This document shows positions 23,593-33,191 of a DNA stretch of 64,000 bases, piece by piece; the first letter of the stretch is position 1, and each line of letters begins with the position of its first letter. The notes beneath the pieces were generated by a model, which saw nothing but the letters and a program-made list of their open reading frames with translations, did no database searches and had not been told where the DNA came from. The stretch spans positions 2,480,001 through 2,544,000 of the forward strand of contig JAPEHQ010000003.1 of NCBI GenBank assembly GCA_027405735.1. Reading direction: 5' to 3'. Both the position numbers and the translations under genes were made by a program. Source of the DNA: Mucor racemosus. Taxonomy: Eukaryota; Mucoromycota; Mucoromycetes; Mucorales; Mucoraceae.

Positions 23593-24936
23593 TTAGAAGC
23601 CTGTCATGGCCAAGACAGCAGCAGGGATAGCCATGACAATGCCAGAGACCAAGTTACGACCAGCAGAGCTCTCAGCAGCTGAAGATCCAGAAGCGGGAGA
23701 ACTAGCAGAGCTAGCAGAACCACCAGCAACAGATGAAGCAGCGCTCATTACAGAACCACCAGCAGATGAGGCAGAAGCACCAATACCACCGCTAGATTCA
23801 CCAGTTGGGGCAGCAGATGCAACGGCTGAAGTAGCACCACCAGCAGCGGATTCAACAGCAGATGAGGCACCGCCAGCAGCGGATTCAGCAGCAGATGGGG
23901 CACCACCAATTGCAGATGTAGCTTCGGCGACAACAGATGAAGCTCCAGAAACAGCAGCAGAAGCTACTCCACCAGCGGCGCTAGATTCAGTGGCATCACT
24001 GGCACCAGAGCCATTTGGTTCAGCACGCTTGGCAGGTGGGGCGGCAGCAGAAGCATCATCACCACCAGCAGAAGCAGCATCATCACCACCAGCAGAAGCA
24101 GCATCATCACCACCAGCAGAAGCAGCATCATCACCGCCAGCAGAAGCGTCATCACCGCCAGCAGAAGCATCATCACCAGCAGAAGCGTCATCACCGCCAG
24201 CAGAAGCATCATCACCAGCAGAAGCGTCATCACCGCCAGCAGAAGCATCATCGCCAGCAGAAGCATCATCACCAGCAGAAGCGTCATCACCGCCAGCAGA
24301 AGCATCACCGCCAGCAGAAGCATCATCACCGCCAGCAGAAGCATCATCACCGCCAGCAGAAGCAGCATCGGCAGCAGAAACATCACCACCGGCAGCATCA
24401 CCACCGGCAGAGGTGTCACCACCAGCTTCAGGAGTGCCACTAGTAGCAGCGCCATCAGCAGAAGAGGTAGAATCACCTTGAGTAATAGATAAACCACCAA
24501 TATAAGCCATTTGACTAGGATCAACACCTACAGCCAGAGAATAATCTGTGCCTTCAGTAGCGTTTTGAGGAACTTGAACTTGAGTTGTACCAGCAGAAGC
24601 ATCAATTTCAGAAGCTAAAGCTTGAACCAAAGTAAGAGCATTGGGATCACCCTTCATTAAATTTATGAGCAACTTGTCAACACCATCTTGAACATTTTGC
24701 CATGTAACAGTTCCATTTTCACCAATCTTCCATTGAGTACCTTGTGTAGGTTGAGTGATTGAAACAGGACCAGTAGTAGCACCACTAGCACCAGCTCCAC
24801 CAGTAGCACCAGCACTAGCAGATCCACTCTCAGTGCTTGGAGCAGCAGAAGAAGAATCAGTAGAAGGTTGTTGAGCTGAGACAAGAGCAGCAGCAGCAAC
24901 AATAGCAGCGAGGAAAGATGTAGAGAAAGACTTCAT
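23593..24936 (-). CDS. GPI-anchored Ser/Ala/Gly-rich wall protein with Kre9/Knh1-type domain
   Basis: A single-exon gene of 447 residues. The N-terminus has a signal peptide with likely cleavage after VSA (residue 21). A Ser/Gly-rich linker is followed by a Kre9/Knh1-like beta-sandwich, about residues 57-152: SITQPTQGTQWKIGENGTVTW through YIGGLSITQG. That domain is known from Ser-Thr-rich GPI-anchored proteins of the fungal wall and from beta-1,6-glucan assembly factors. Then come about 110 residues of SAGGDDA/SAGDDA units, a KR pair in PPAKRAEP, a second Ser/Ala-rich part, and a C-terminal hydrophobic tail after SSAGRN that fits a GPI signal. The protein should be O-mannosylated and bound to membrane or wall. 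The dense Asp in the repeat makes it strongly acidic. A TATAAATA box lies about 80 bases upstream. The long plus-strand frame opposite is a by-product of the repeat. Confidence 0.88.
   Translation of the reverse strand: MKSFSTSFLAAIVAAAALVSAQQPSTDSSSAAPSTESGSASAGATGGAGASGATTGPVSITQPTQGTQWKIGENGTVTWQNVQDGVDKLLINLMKGDPNALTLVQALASEIDASAGTTQVQVPQNATEGTDYSLAVGVDPSQMAYIGGLSITQGDSTSSADGAATSGTPEAGGDTSAGGDAAGGDVSAADAASAGGDDASAGGDDASAGGDASAGGDDASAGDDASAGDDASAGGDDASAGDDASAGGDDASAGDDASAGGDDASAGGDDAASAGGDDAASAGGDDAASAGGDDASAAAPPAKRAEPNGSGASDATESSAAGGVASAAVSGASSVVAEATSAIGGAPSAAESAAGGASSAVESAAGGATSAVASAAPTGESSGGIGASASSAGGSVMSAASSVAGGSASSASSPASGSSAAESSAGRNLVSGIVMAIPAAVLAMTGF
24045..24365 (-). repeat. Coding minisatellite (SAGGDDA units)
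   Basis: In-frame tandem units of 15-21 bases (TCATCACC(G/A)CCAGCAGAAGC on the plus strand) encode alternating SAGGDDA, SAGDDA and SAGGDDAA. Unit boundaries stay in multiples of three, so expansion or contraction changes protein length without frameshift. Confidence 0.9.
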
Positions 24937-25013
24937 TTTGTTATATATGTGTTTGATTGATTTAAATCGTGATTAGAATGATAAAAAAAAGGAATTAGTT
25001 GATAATTGACAAC

Positions 25014-25021
25014 TATTTATA
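25014..25021 (-). promoter_or_regulatory. TATA box of the wall-protein gene
   Basis: TATAAATA on the minus strand lies about 80 bases upstream of the ATG at 24936, a normal position for a fungal core promoter of a strongly expressed surface-protein gene. Confidence 0.5.
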
Positions 25022-25186
25022 CTTTTCTCGAATATCTCCTTTATGTTTTTTTTTTAGTGTTAATATTCATATGATGGTATCATTAAAGCAGGATGTTTCA
25101 ATTGTTTTTAGTATGCCAAGTATAATCACCTACTATATTATACTAGAGAATGACAACATGTTAACTATTAGATTTTCTGCTAATTG

Positions 25187-25460
25187 ATCGGAGATGATGT
25201 CAATTCACCAAATGAGGTTATTCAACTATTGGAAGATCGGCCCCCTCTCCTTGTAAAGTAATGTATTTTTGACTTAATCTGCGTGTGTTTTTAGTCTTTA
25301 TTTCTTTTAATAGACACACAACTAATAACAACTTACCAAGCATCGTTTAGCCCATCTTTAACATGGCCAATAAACGGTGATCGCCAAGATCAAATTGAAC
25401 TAAATTCTGAAAAAAGATCGTCATGTCTTATGATGTGGAGTTGGAGTGGGGGACCTAGAA
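25187..25460 (+). pseudogene. Possible two-exon coding relic, unidentified
   Basis: A 22-codon stretch reading IGDDVNSPNEVIQLLEDRPP ends at a GTAAAG donor-like site (25253). A second stretch in frame with an acceptor at 25294 reads LTWPINGDRQDQIELN and SSCLMMWSWSGGPRR. Codon composition differs from the spacer around it. A stop lies just before the first stretch, and I do not recognise the family. It may be a gene fragment or a short missed gene. Confidence 0.25.
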
Positions 25461-28400
25461 GGTTCGTTATTTATAGTAACAATATAAAAGCCATTTTTAT
25501 ATTATCATCTTTTCAATTTATATTTTTACTATTAAAATTGATTCTAGTTTCGTTGAGCCCGTTTCATCAAACTAAAATTTAGCTGTTTACATATAATCAC
25601 AAATGAGGAAAAATCGCTTCCAAATGCTATGTACTTTTCTATTCAAAAAGTGCCTTCCAGAACAATAAAAACATTTGAAACCTGAGAAATAAGCAAGACT
25701 ATACAGATTTACCTCAACAAATAAGTGAGTTCTGTAAGCATAATGTTGTGGAATAACTTTGTTACTTTTAGCATGAATCTAGATGTAAGATGTAAAAATA
25801 GAAAAACCATAATTTGTCCAAATAAATAAGAAGCTCGAGACATCAGAGAAAGCTATTAGTAAATTATAACGTAGGGCTGTGTTGTTTTTACATAATAAAT
25901 CTAAAGTTGTTTATTCTATAATGCATCGCATTCATTTTTTTTTTTTTAATTTTCTTTGTTTCCATGGTGATATAAACGCATTATATTCATGCCCTTCACT
26001 TTTTATTCAGGTACAACAAAATTGGCTACTAGGCAATAAATTACTATTTTTGAAAACAATAATAAACTTGTCGTTTTGTTATAATTTGTCGCCTCCCCCC
26101 CCCCTTAATGCAACAGCAAATCTTGTATTTAATTACATTGATATTATTCAAGTATAAAATGGTTTCACAAGCATCTCAAGGCACTATTAGACTTTTACAC
26201 GCCAATTTGTGTCTATAAAAAATTCGAATCTCTACATGCAATAGTCAAAAGTTCGCAATAAACAATTATTTTCTCCATATGATGATAAAACTTTGATTTG
26301 TTTCTTGTATGTTTATGAAAACATATGCGCAATAGCTGAAATTATCAGCTGGTTTGTTGCTGTTTTTTACTAGAAATGGTAGTGGAGGGCGTTCATTGTA
26401 TAAACATAGTTACAACAATAGTCTAGATTATTAGCAAGGGTTAATTCAGCTAAAAACATGGATTAATATAGTATACAAATAAGCAAACTACACTCAGCGG
26501 CTCTATTTATGCAGATGATAACAAGTGCTTCAAAATTACATGTGTATAAGGTGGGGGCATTGGTTATGAATATAGAGAGACATGGCTAAGAAAACGCGTT
26601 TCGCCCATAATAAAATGATTTATTTTACAAAGAATAAACAAAGGATGTTTTCATACGGGAAAACGGTGATCCTGCAGTAGAATATAACTGTGTGAAATGA
26701 TTTATAGGTTTTGTGCGTTTCAAGTTTGATTCGTGGGGCTTTTGCTATTTTGCGACAAAGTTGACAGTTTTCTTCCCCTGATATCTTTCATCTTTCATTT
26801 TTTAAACTCACAAAACGTTTATTTATTTGACCAAACATGCCCAAGATTTGTTGTTATTGCTGTTTTCAGTTGTGTAACTTGAAGATTCTAACCTTTCAAA
26901 GTGAATGCTTATTCATAAAGCATTATATGTGGTTTCGTCCTGTATAATTTACAGCGTATATCTTTGAATCAGCATGTTTCGATAAAAAAAGAACTGAATT
27001 CATGTCCATGACAAACGCTACCATGCGTTTGTGCTTTTCTGTTGTTACAAAAATCTCCTACATACAGCAAGAGTGGCGAAATGTTATGTAGTACGCTGTG
27101 ATCTTTTTTTGTTGATTTTAACATGTCGAAAAGATATAAATATAAGATTCAAGTGAAAATCTTTTCTTTTCTTTGCTCTTTCAATTAAAACCATGTCTCT
27201 TTGCCAATTCATCTGCTCAAAGTATGAAGAATTATCTGTTCCTGTAAACTCAAACTTGAAACCACTTGATTTATCGCATGGCCAATGGTAAACGATATAG
27301 TATTTTAGCGTTTTTGATTGTAAAACTGATTTTTTTTTTACTTGAAATGTTAGCTCCTGGTGTGGCAAATATGGCCATAATCGCAGAATCTGTCCATTGC
27401 TCAAGTAAAGAAGATAGCTGACTCAAAACTACATTACAAACAACATAATTATCTAAGCATAAAAGCTCTTTTTCTTTTCCTCTCTTCATTGTATCTATAA
27501 TTCATTAAATAAAACACACATAAATAATCCAGTGATACAAAGTGTTGACTTTTAACGTGATATTTCGTATATTGTAGCACCATGTCGCATGGACATTTAT
27601 TTTCCGTATGCTCATTTCGTATGTGTAGCAAAAGAAAACACTAATGGCACAAAAATAATGATACATCTTCATTGAATTCTGATTCTCCACACTCAAATCC
27701 GCTTTTTTAGAACGACGATTATAAGCATCTATTCATATTGTACTTATTTGAAGAGTGATAAAATGAGGTTTCGTTTGGCATGTTAACAGAAAGTGTCGTG
27801 ATGTCGTGAAATTGATACATTTTAGTTATCGTGAGAAATACTAAATGATTAAACAATTTTATCTTCACAATTAACCTTATAACTGATTAAATCATCAAAT
27901 TCAGGTTTTGGGCAACCTTTTCGATAGTGGTTTGAATAGATTTGTTTGAAACAGTAATAGTAGGCCCACTTAATAGCCAGGCATCGATTGTTTGTGCTGG
28001 TTTTATTAGACATACCGAATTGGTCTACGGGCTCGTATTGCAGTCGTGGAAGAAAAGTTGTAACTATAGATAAATTAATTAATTATGTAACAAATAATCC
28101 ATGACCTATGTAATTCTATTCTCTGGTGAAAACAATCTGCTTTCAAATGTACCGAAGGATGTCTAATATTCAACACTATTTAGATAATGCCAATAGTCAA
28201 AAATCGGGCAATCGTAATCGTATAAGGTCAAAAATGCTCAAGTATGTGAATCAAATGAGATGCTTTATTTTGATATCTCAATATCATTACCATAAATAAT
28301 ACATAATACTGTGCATCTTTTTATTGTTTAAAATGCATCCAAAGTACGATGAATTTACTGTATATTTGTATTTACTATTTACTATATGTTTATATTTGCA

Positions 28401-28979
28401 TTTATATTTATATATCAGGTTTCATTTCAAAATTTGATTCTATGTATCCGTATTGATATATCAAGTGTCTTAGTATTTTGCATCATAATGTATAGCCGTA
28501 GACCTTTGTTTTAGTTTAACATTATTCTGGCCCTACTGTCTAAATAATAAATGTACAAGTATATTCTATAATGTATCAGGTTGATGTAATAATTTGATAG
28601 ATTTCTACAATTTGATTTACATGCCTAAATGACAAAAGTCCATATAACCGATATTCAATGGTGTTGAAAGAATATGATAAAGTTTGCTTACTAGATGCAT
28701 ATTTATGCGGCAAATCTTGTAACGCAACAAAATTCTTTCTAAATTTTAAATGATATTGAAAAATCCTACTGTGCGTATGGCATAAGGTAATTTGTATGAC
28801 GCTTTCAATATATTTTTGTAAGCCTTGCTTTACCTACTCTTAAAGCAGGTGTCTTTGGGAAATTTCGGTCTTGTGGGCGTCAAGAGCGACGAAACACATA
28901 GTAGGTATTAAGCGCTATATCATTACTTCATTCTCCATGGTCTGCAGAATAGTTACAAATCAAATTATTTTGCATTCAC
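25461..28979. other. Long intergenic stretch with no firm gene
   Basis: Mostly AT-rich spacer. At about 27130-27490 on the minus strand two overlapping open frames have rather protein-like content: one with LLEQWTDSAIMAIFATPG, the other with VYHWPCDKSSGFKFEFTG and NSSYFEQMNWQRDMVLIERA. No clean splice join connects them and I recognise no family, so this is left as a possible relic. A run of C (about 26094-26104) and a GC-richer patch (about 28830-28920) are unexplained. Confidence 0.35.
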
Positions 28980-30300
28980 AAGATAGGTTTAATTAAAGGA
29001 TACTCTGCCTATTTTGTTTTAGCAAAAAATATTGGTTTTTGATCGATATAATCAAAATAATAGTTCCCATTACAGCCTACAGCTAACAGTGACGGAGGTT
29101 TAAAATCAATTTGTTGTGAAATCGATCAGAAAATGATCCAGGACCTCCAGATTCTCAACAAACACTACCGTATTTAATTAACCCTCATTCGTTATCATTT
29201 TGAGTTGTCCCTGCCCCGCACACACCTCAATCCCTCATCGATGAGTTTTATTTTTTTTAAAACAAAACCCCGCTTTTAATAAAAAAATACAACCTTTCAT
29301 CCATAAAAAAAAAAAAAAAAAAAAAGAAAATGATCCAAAAAACAAAACTGTCTAAAAACTCATGAACTGCAAAATAAGTAGACCTAGCTTACTAAATAGT
29401 TTTGGTACAGTTTTAAATTCTCCATCCATCTATATAAAATTCAAAAAAATGCTTCACATTAAAATTTGCGTAAAATGCAATTGAAATTTTGAAGGTTTTT
29501 TGAAGATACACATCACTTTTTATAAACATAAATAAAATAAAATAAATTAGAATGATGCGCAACACAATTACCTATCGATCGAGCTATTGCTGAACCTTTT
29601 AGCTGCATTTTTCATTGAGAAAGCAAGATTTTTGTCCAATTTTTTTTCAGATTCAGAATTTGGGATGAGGGTATACAAGGGGAAAATGGACGCCAGAAAT
29701 GGAGGTACCTTTTTGTACACATTTTTGAGGATATCTCCACGAAAAATCAATATTTTGAAAAACCCTAAATTGGATCCGAGAGAGCTTAACGAGCTTAATG
29801 ACATGAATGCAAAAAAAATGTTGCTCAATTTAACCAATATTCTGAAACTTACTATAGAAATGTCAAAAAAATGAAAAAAAAAATAAAATTGCTCAGAATT
29901 TTTTTATATTAAAATATGTTATATAGCACCTTAAAACAAGTAAGTTTTATTATTAGAAAGTGTTAGTATAGTTCAATTTTTCTGGAGATATGAAACATCA
30001 AAGTTTTCAATCCACTAGCAGTGAAATACGCGTAAAAAATCTGAAACATTAGCACTGAAAAATTAATACCAAGTGCAAAAAGTAGGATATTTCCGGATAC
30101 TTGTTTTTGGATTAAAGCTGAACATTTCAGGTACATTGACATATAATTTTTTCTTGGTGTTATTTAGTGAAAACAAAAAGTAGAACAGGGATGAAAAATG
30201 AGACCTAGTTTTCAAGGAAAAGGCAGTGAATTTTACGCGCTTTTGAGTCTTTCGTGAGATATAGAATAAATTTAGGAATAAGTAGCACAATGTGACCAAT
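28980..30300 (+). repeat. Dispersed repeat family B, copy 2
   Basis: A full-length-looking copy, interrupted by a poly(A)-tailed insertion at 29141-29324. A 95-codon frame (29587-29874) is closely matched at 55871-56164 and carries RVYKGKMDARNGG, FLRISPRKINILK and NELNDMNAKKMLLNLTNIL. The right end is near TTTGAGTCTTTCGTGAGATA. Confidence 0.8.
29141..29324 (+). mobile_element. Poly(A)-tailed retroposon with 13-bp target duplication
   Basis: About 163 bases plus a tail of about 21 A, flanked by AGAAAATGATCCA at both 29128-29140 and 29325-29337. The three other family B copies read straight through here with a single GATC(C/A)AAAAAAC-like sequence, so they serve as empty sites. An AATAAA lies about 20 bases before the A tail. 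This is the signature of reverse transcription of a polyadenylated RNA by a LINE-type enzyme. The source transcript is not recognised and the insert has no frame of note. Confidence 0.85.
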
Positions 30301-30305
30301 TCATG

Positions 30306-31191
30306 TTTGCATAATTAACCTCTGGGATGAAATGATATGGTGTTATAATTGAGGTCCAAGCATTCTTGGTAATTACTGGATTAAACTTGGTACGCTGCTG
30401 CTAAGAGTTTCTTATATCCGATATCAAGGCTTTGCATTTTAATACATGTTGCAATGCAATGACACCTTTTATAGACTAAAGTCGCCATTGTCATTTCAGA
30501 AAAATAACTGATCTAGATTCGTACCTGAATCTCGCTTCATAAGGACTGAGTTCCAATCAGATCCCAATAAGCATAACAACGAGGAAACTCTATATTGCTG
30601 TTGCCTGTAAAAGGAAGTATTCCTGATCAAAATACAACCTTCTACAACACAACACCTATGATATAAAGTTGTACTTATTTTGCATTAATAATATATTCCA
30701 AAACTCCTGCTCATAAAATCGCAGTTGCAGTAATTCTAGATAAGGAATCACATCCCATAAAAATAAGCTCAGTTGCATTTTAAATTATAACTGAAATGTT
30801 GAAAGATCAACATCCATCTAATGATATTCTACCATATCAAACAAAGTATCAACATCTCAACCAAGTATCTTATAAAAGAATGTCAATAAAAGACATTATG
30901 ATTGAACACCTGTAAAATAGGCATCAACACACAAACATCCACTATTTTACAATTCCTATAAATATAGCATACTTTATGAAGATATCATTCTTTTTCTTCA
31001 GATTTCTTTTAATCACAATAAAACCGTGGAAAGACTATAATTGTATTTATCAACGCTTTTATTTTTTTTTATTTTATTTTTCATTTTTATAAAATTACTT
31101 CAATTTTATTGTACATGTCGTAGTCAATAGATTGTAAGATGTATTAATACTGTAGAAGGTAATAAAGAATGGTACTGGATGGCATACAACA
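30306..31191 (-). repeat. Family E repeat, copy 3, inverted and split by a family C element
   Basis: Minus-strand reading from 31191 gives TGTTGTATGCCATCC down to 31119, then resumes at 30444 with the sequence that follows directly in copies at 9249 and 54418. It is truncated at about 30306 where it meets repeat B copy 2. The interruption is the family C element at 30450-31113. Confidence 0.75.
30450..31113 (+). mobile_element. Family C element, copy 1 (solo-LTR candidate)
   Basis: 664 bases starting TGCAATGCAATGACACC and ending TTTTATTGTA, flanked by CATGT on both sides (30445-30449 and 31114-31118). The 5-bp duplication and TG...A termini fit an LTR. The second copy at 53400-54079 has TGTAATGAAAT...ATTTCATTACA, a perfect TG...CA inverted terminus. 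A TATAAATATAGC segment and an AATAAAACCGTGG polyadenylation-like site lie near the right end. No internal retroelement genes flank it. Confidence 0.7.
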
Positions 31192-31232
31192 CTCACAAAA
31201 AATGATTAAAAAAGGCAGCCAGAATTTTTTAG

Positions 31233-31574
31233 AACCGCATCAATGCATTACAATCTTTGTTGCTTTGTTTATTGTTTGACAATCACGAAAGGGACACACG
31301 CCTGGAATCTACTTTCACCGAACTTGCTGACAATAATAAACGAGAACTTAGTTTTAATGATTGTCCAGATTGCATTATCACCGTTTTCCCACACCAGACG
31401 GATGATAGTGTGAACATGGATTATGGCGGGGCAAAGAGACAGGCAATAGCAGGAAACCATTATTGGTCAATTAAGGCCTTGTGCGACTTGTAGTGTTTGG
31501 GAAAAATGCAATCGACGAAAACAAATTATCAGGAAATTTGCGCATACACATCTCTATTCTTTGAGCTTTATTAG
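31233..31574 (+). pseudogene. Unidentified coding relic with in-frame stops
   Basis: One frame reads LLFDNHERDTRLESTFTEL, then DCIITVFPHQTDDSVNMDYG, AKRQAIAGNHYWSIKALCDL, a TAG at 31491, then CLGKMQSTKTNYQEICAYTS and LFFELY before a second TAG. Coding sense clearly continues past the first stop, so this is a broken gene of about 110 codons. I do not recognise the family. It sits in the 1.1-kb segment that separates a family C element from family D; those two are contiguous at 54080. Confidence 0.5.
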
Positions 31575-31754
31575 GGAATATAGGAAAATCAGCTATTATT
31601 GAACTGAAGTTTTCGAGAAATTAAATGCCGCGGCAGAGAAGAGAGAAGACCCATCGTTATGTTTCCTCATTTCTTTTTTCGCTCAAAAAAAGAACAAGCG
31701 TGATGATAAAGATAAGATAGATGATGATGAAACTAAGGCTCATTTTTGAGAAAT

Positions 31755-31975
31755 AAATGTAAAACACATTACACTACTACTACAATTTTGATTATGCATA
31801 AAGAGATTGTTTATTCATTGATTTCGGTAATTGTCATTGACATATATGTTAATTTGAACTGATTTAGCGCTATTGCTCGTTTTAAAATGTTCCGTTAATC
31901 CACAAAGTCTACCAGTGAGATGTGGGTGCTTGATTTATATAATTTTACCATCAAATAAATGAGATACGTAAATTA
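31755..31975 (+). repeat. Family F repeat, copy 1
   Basis: About 220 bases similar to 63795-63990. They share TTTTGATTATGCATAAA, TTTCGGTAATTG-type and TTTAGCGCTAT segments. Confidence 0.6.
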
Positions 31976-32194
31976 TATTATTGGATACTACTTACTACTA
32001 TTACAGCTGTATTATATATTTTGAAACTTGCAGCCCATTTGGATCAATAGTCATTGATTTCAGACATTTTTCTGGTTACTGAATTTCTTTTAAACAGAAA
32101 AAAGACTTTCTTTTTTCAAAAACGTGTCCAAAAACCCTACAAAAACCGCTGCTATCTAATGAAATCAAGATCTGTTCTTTTTTTTTACATCTAC

Positions 32195-32545
32195 TTTGCA
32201 TTATATGCAACTTTGAAATTCAATGTTGAGCCATTATTTGATTTTATAAAAAATTTTAAAACCATATCTGAAACAACCCATACAAAAACGTTTAGACAAG
32301 TATGCGTTTTTATTTCTCCATTTCCACAGCAACTCAGGGAGGCTAAACCTTTTGCAATTCTGTTGGTAAACATTAGAAGTACCTGACATTGCAACGGGAG
32401 CTCATTTGGATTCATGTTCGTTGATAACTGGTGAGCTTACTGACTTTGATTGGCGTAAATTGCAGGTAATAACCAACTTGTTGTTGTTCAAACTTGCCGA
32501 ATGCATAATGACCCATGAAGGCTGGTATCCGAGATACTTGTAGTG
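32195..32545 (+). repeat. Family D repeat, copy 3
   Basis: The longest copy. It runs from TTGCATTATATGCAACTTTG through ATTATTTGATTTTATAAAA and TCTCCATTTCCACAGCAACT to GACCCATGAAGGCTGGTATC. On the minus strand a frame ending NEHESK-stop is shared with copy 4 (NEYVYK) and copy 1 (NEYESK). Confidence 0.7.
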
Positions 32546-32814
32546 CCTCCTATTTAAATCTATATTTATGAAGAGTACCAGACTACTTGGATTGGTATTC
32601 ATAGAGAATGCATTTAAATTGTTTTCAATAAAAATGTGCAGCAGTAAGTTATAGGTGCACATTGGTAATGATTTTCTCAACACACAGTAGGTTATGGTGA
32701 TTGCTCTTTGAGATCAGCATGTCAAAGATGTGTTCCCAATCTCATGCAAAGTTGGAAGTTATTAGGGTTAAAATTCGCTGAGATAAGGCTGCTGCAATCG
32801 ATTTCTTATGGTTG

Positions 32815-32982
32815 TAAAAGGTAGGTTTCAGATGGTTTTTAAATGGGTTTCAAATGTTTTCGCTCAATATTGAGTCAAATTATGTAAAATCTTGAAATAA
32901 GATAGATCTGACTCAAAGCTACTCTGCATTTTTTGTTTCAGCGAAAAATATTGGTTTTTTGTCGAGATAATTAAAATAATAG
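32815..32982 (+). repeat. Family B repeat, copy 3, left part
   Basis: Matches the left ends of the other B copies (AGATAGATCT...CTACTCTG...TTTTTTGTTT, AAAAATATTGGTTTTTTGTC) up to AAAATAATAG. There it stops and the Crypton begins. The right part resumes at 35889. Confidence 0.75.
32973..32982 (+). repeat. Direct repeat at the left Crypton border
   Basis: AAAATAATAG occurs here and again at 35879-35888. In the uninterrupted family B copies this decamer, or a one-base variant, occurs once. It therefore marks the recombination site or target duplication of the insertion. Confidence 0.8.
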
Positions 32983-33044
32983 GGACTTATCTTCAAGTTC
33001 GCATACTGAGTCCCGGACTCAAGTCCCACCCTAATGAGGGACTT
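32982..33044. promoter_or_regulatory. Left-end GGGACTT array of the Crypton
   Basis: GGGACTT at 32982-32988 (plus), its complement AAGTCCC at 33021-33027, and GGGACTT at 33038-33044, with partial copies AGTCCC and GGACTC between. GCATACTGAGT here is mirrored in the right end as GCATACTGGGT in the same orientation. Likely recombinase or GCR1_C binding sites, by inference. Confidence 0.55.
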
Positions 33045-33191
33045 CAAATCAATAAATGTCTTATGATCAGCTTTCTGCATGAAATGTTTCACAAATAAAT
33101 ATTACTGAGAGCTGTCATCGAAGAGAATATTCTTAATTTTAACAAATAAATAATAAACAAACCATTTGAAAAAGAATAATCCACTTATACA

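Noticed and set aside
24045..24365. CRISPR-like array
   Set aside because: Regular short repeats are present, but without unique spacers, in a coding frame of a eukaryotic gene.
23606..24481. 291-codon plus-strand frame opposite the wall-protein gene
   Set aside because: It is Ala/Pro/Glu-rich only because it reads the complement of the Ser/Ala/Gly/Asp repeats. The minus strand has a signal peptide, a known domain and a GPI tail.
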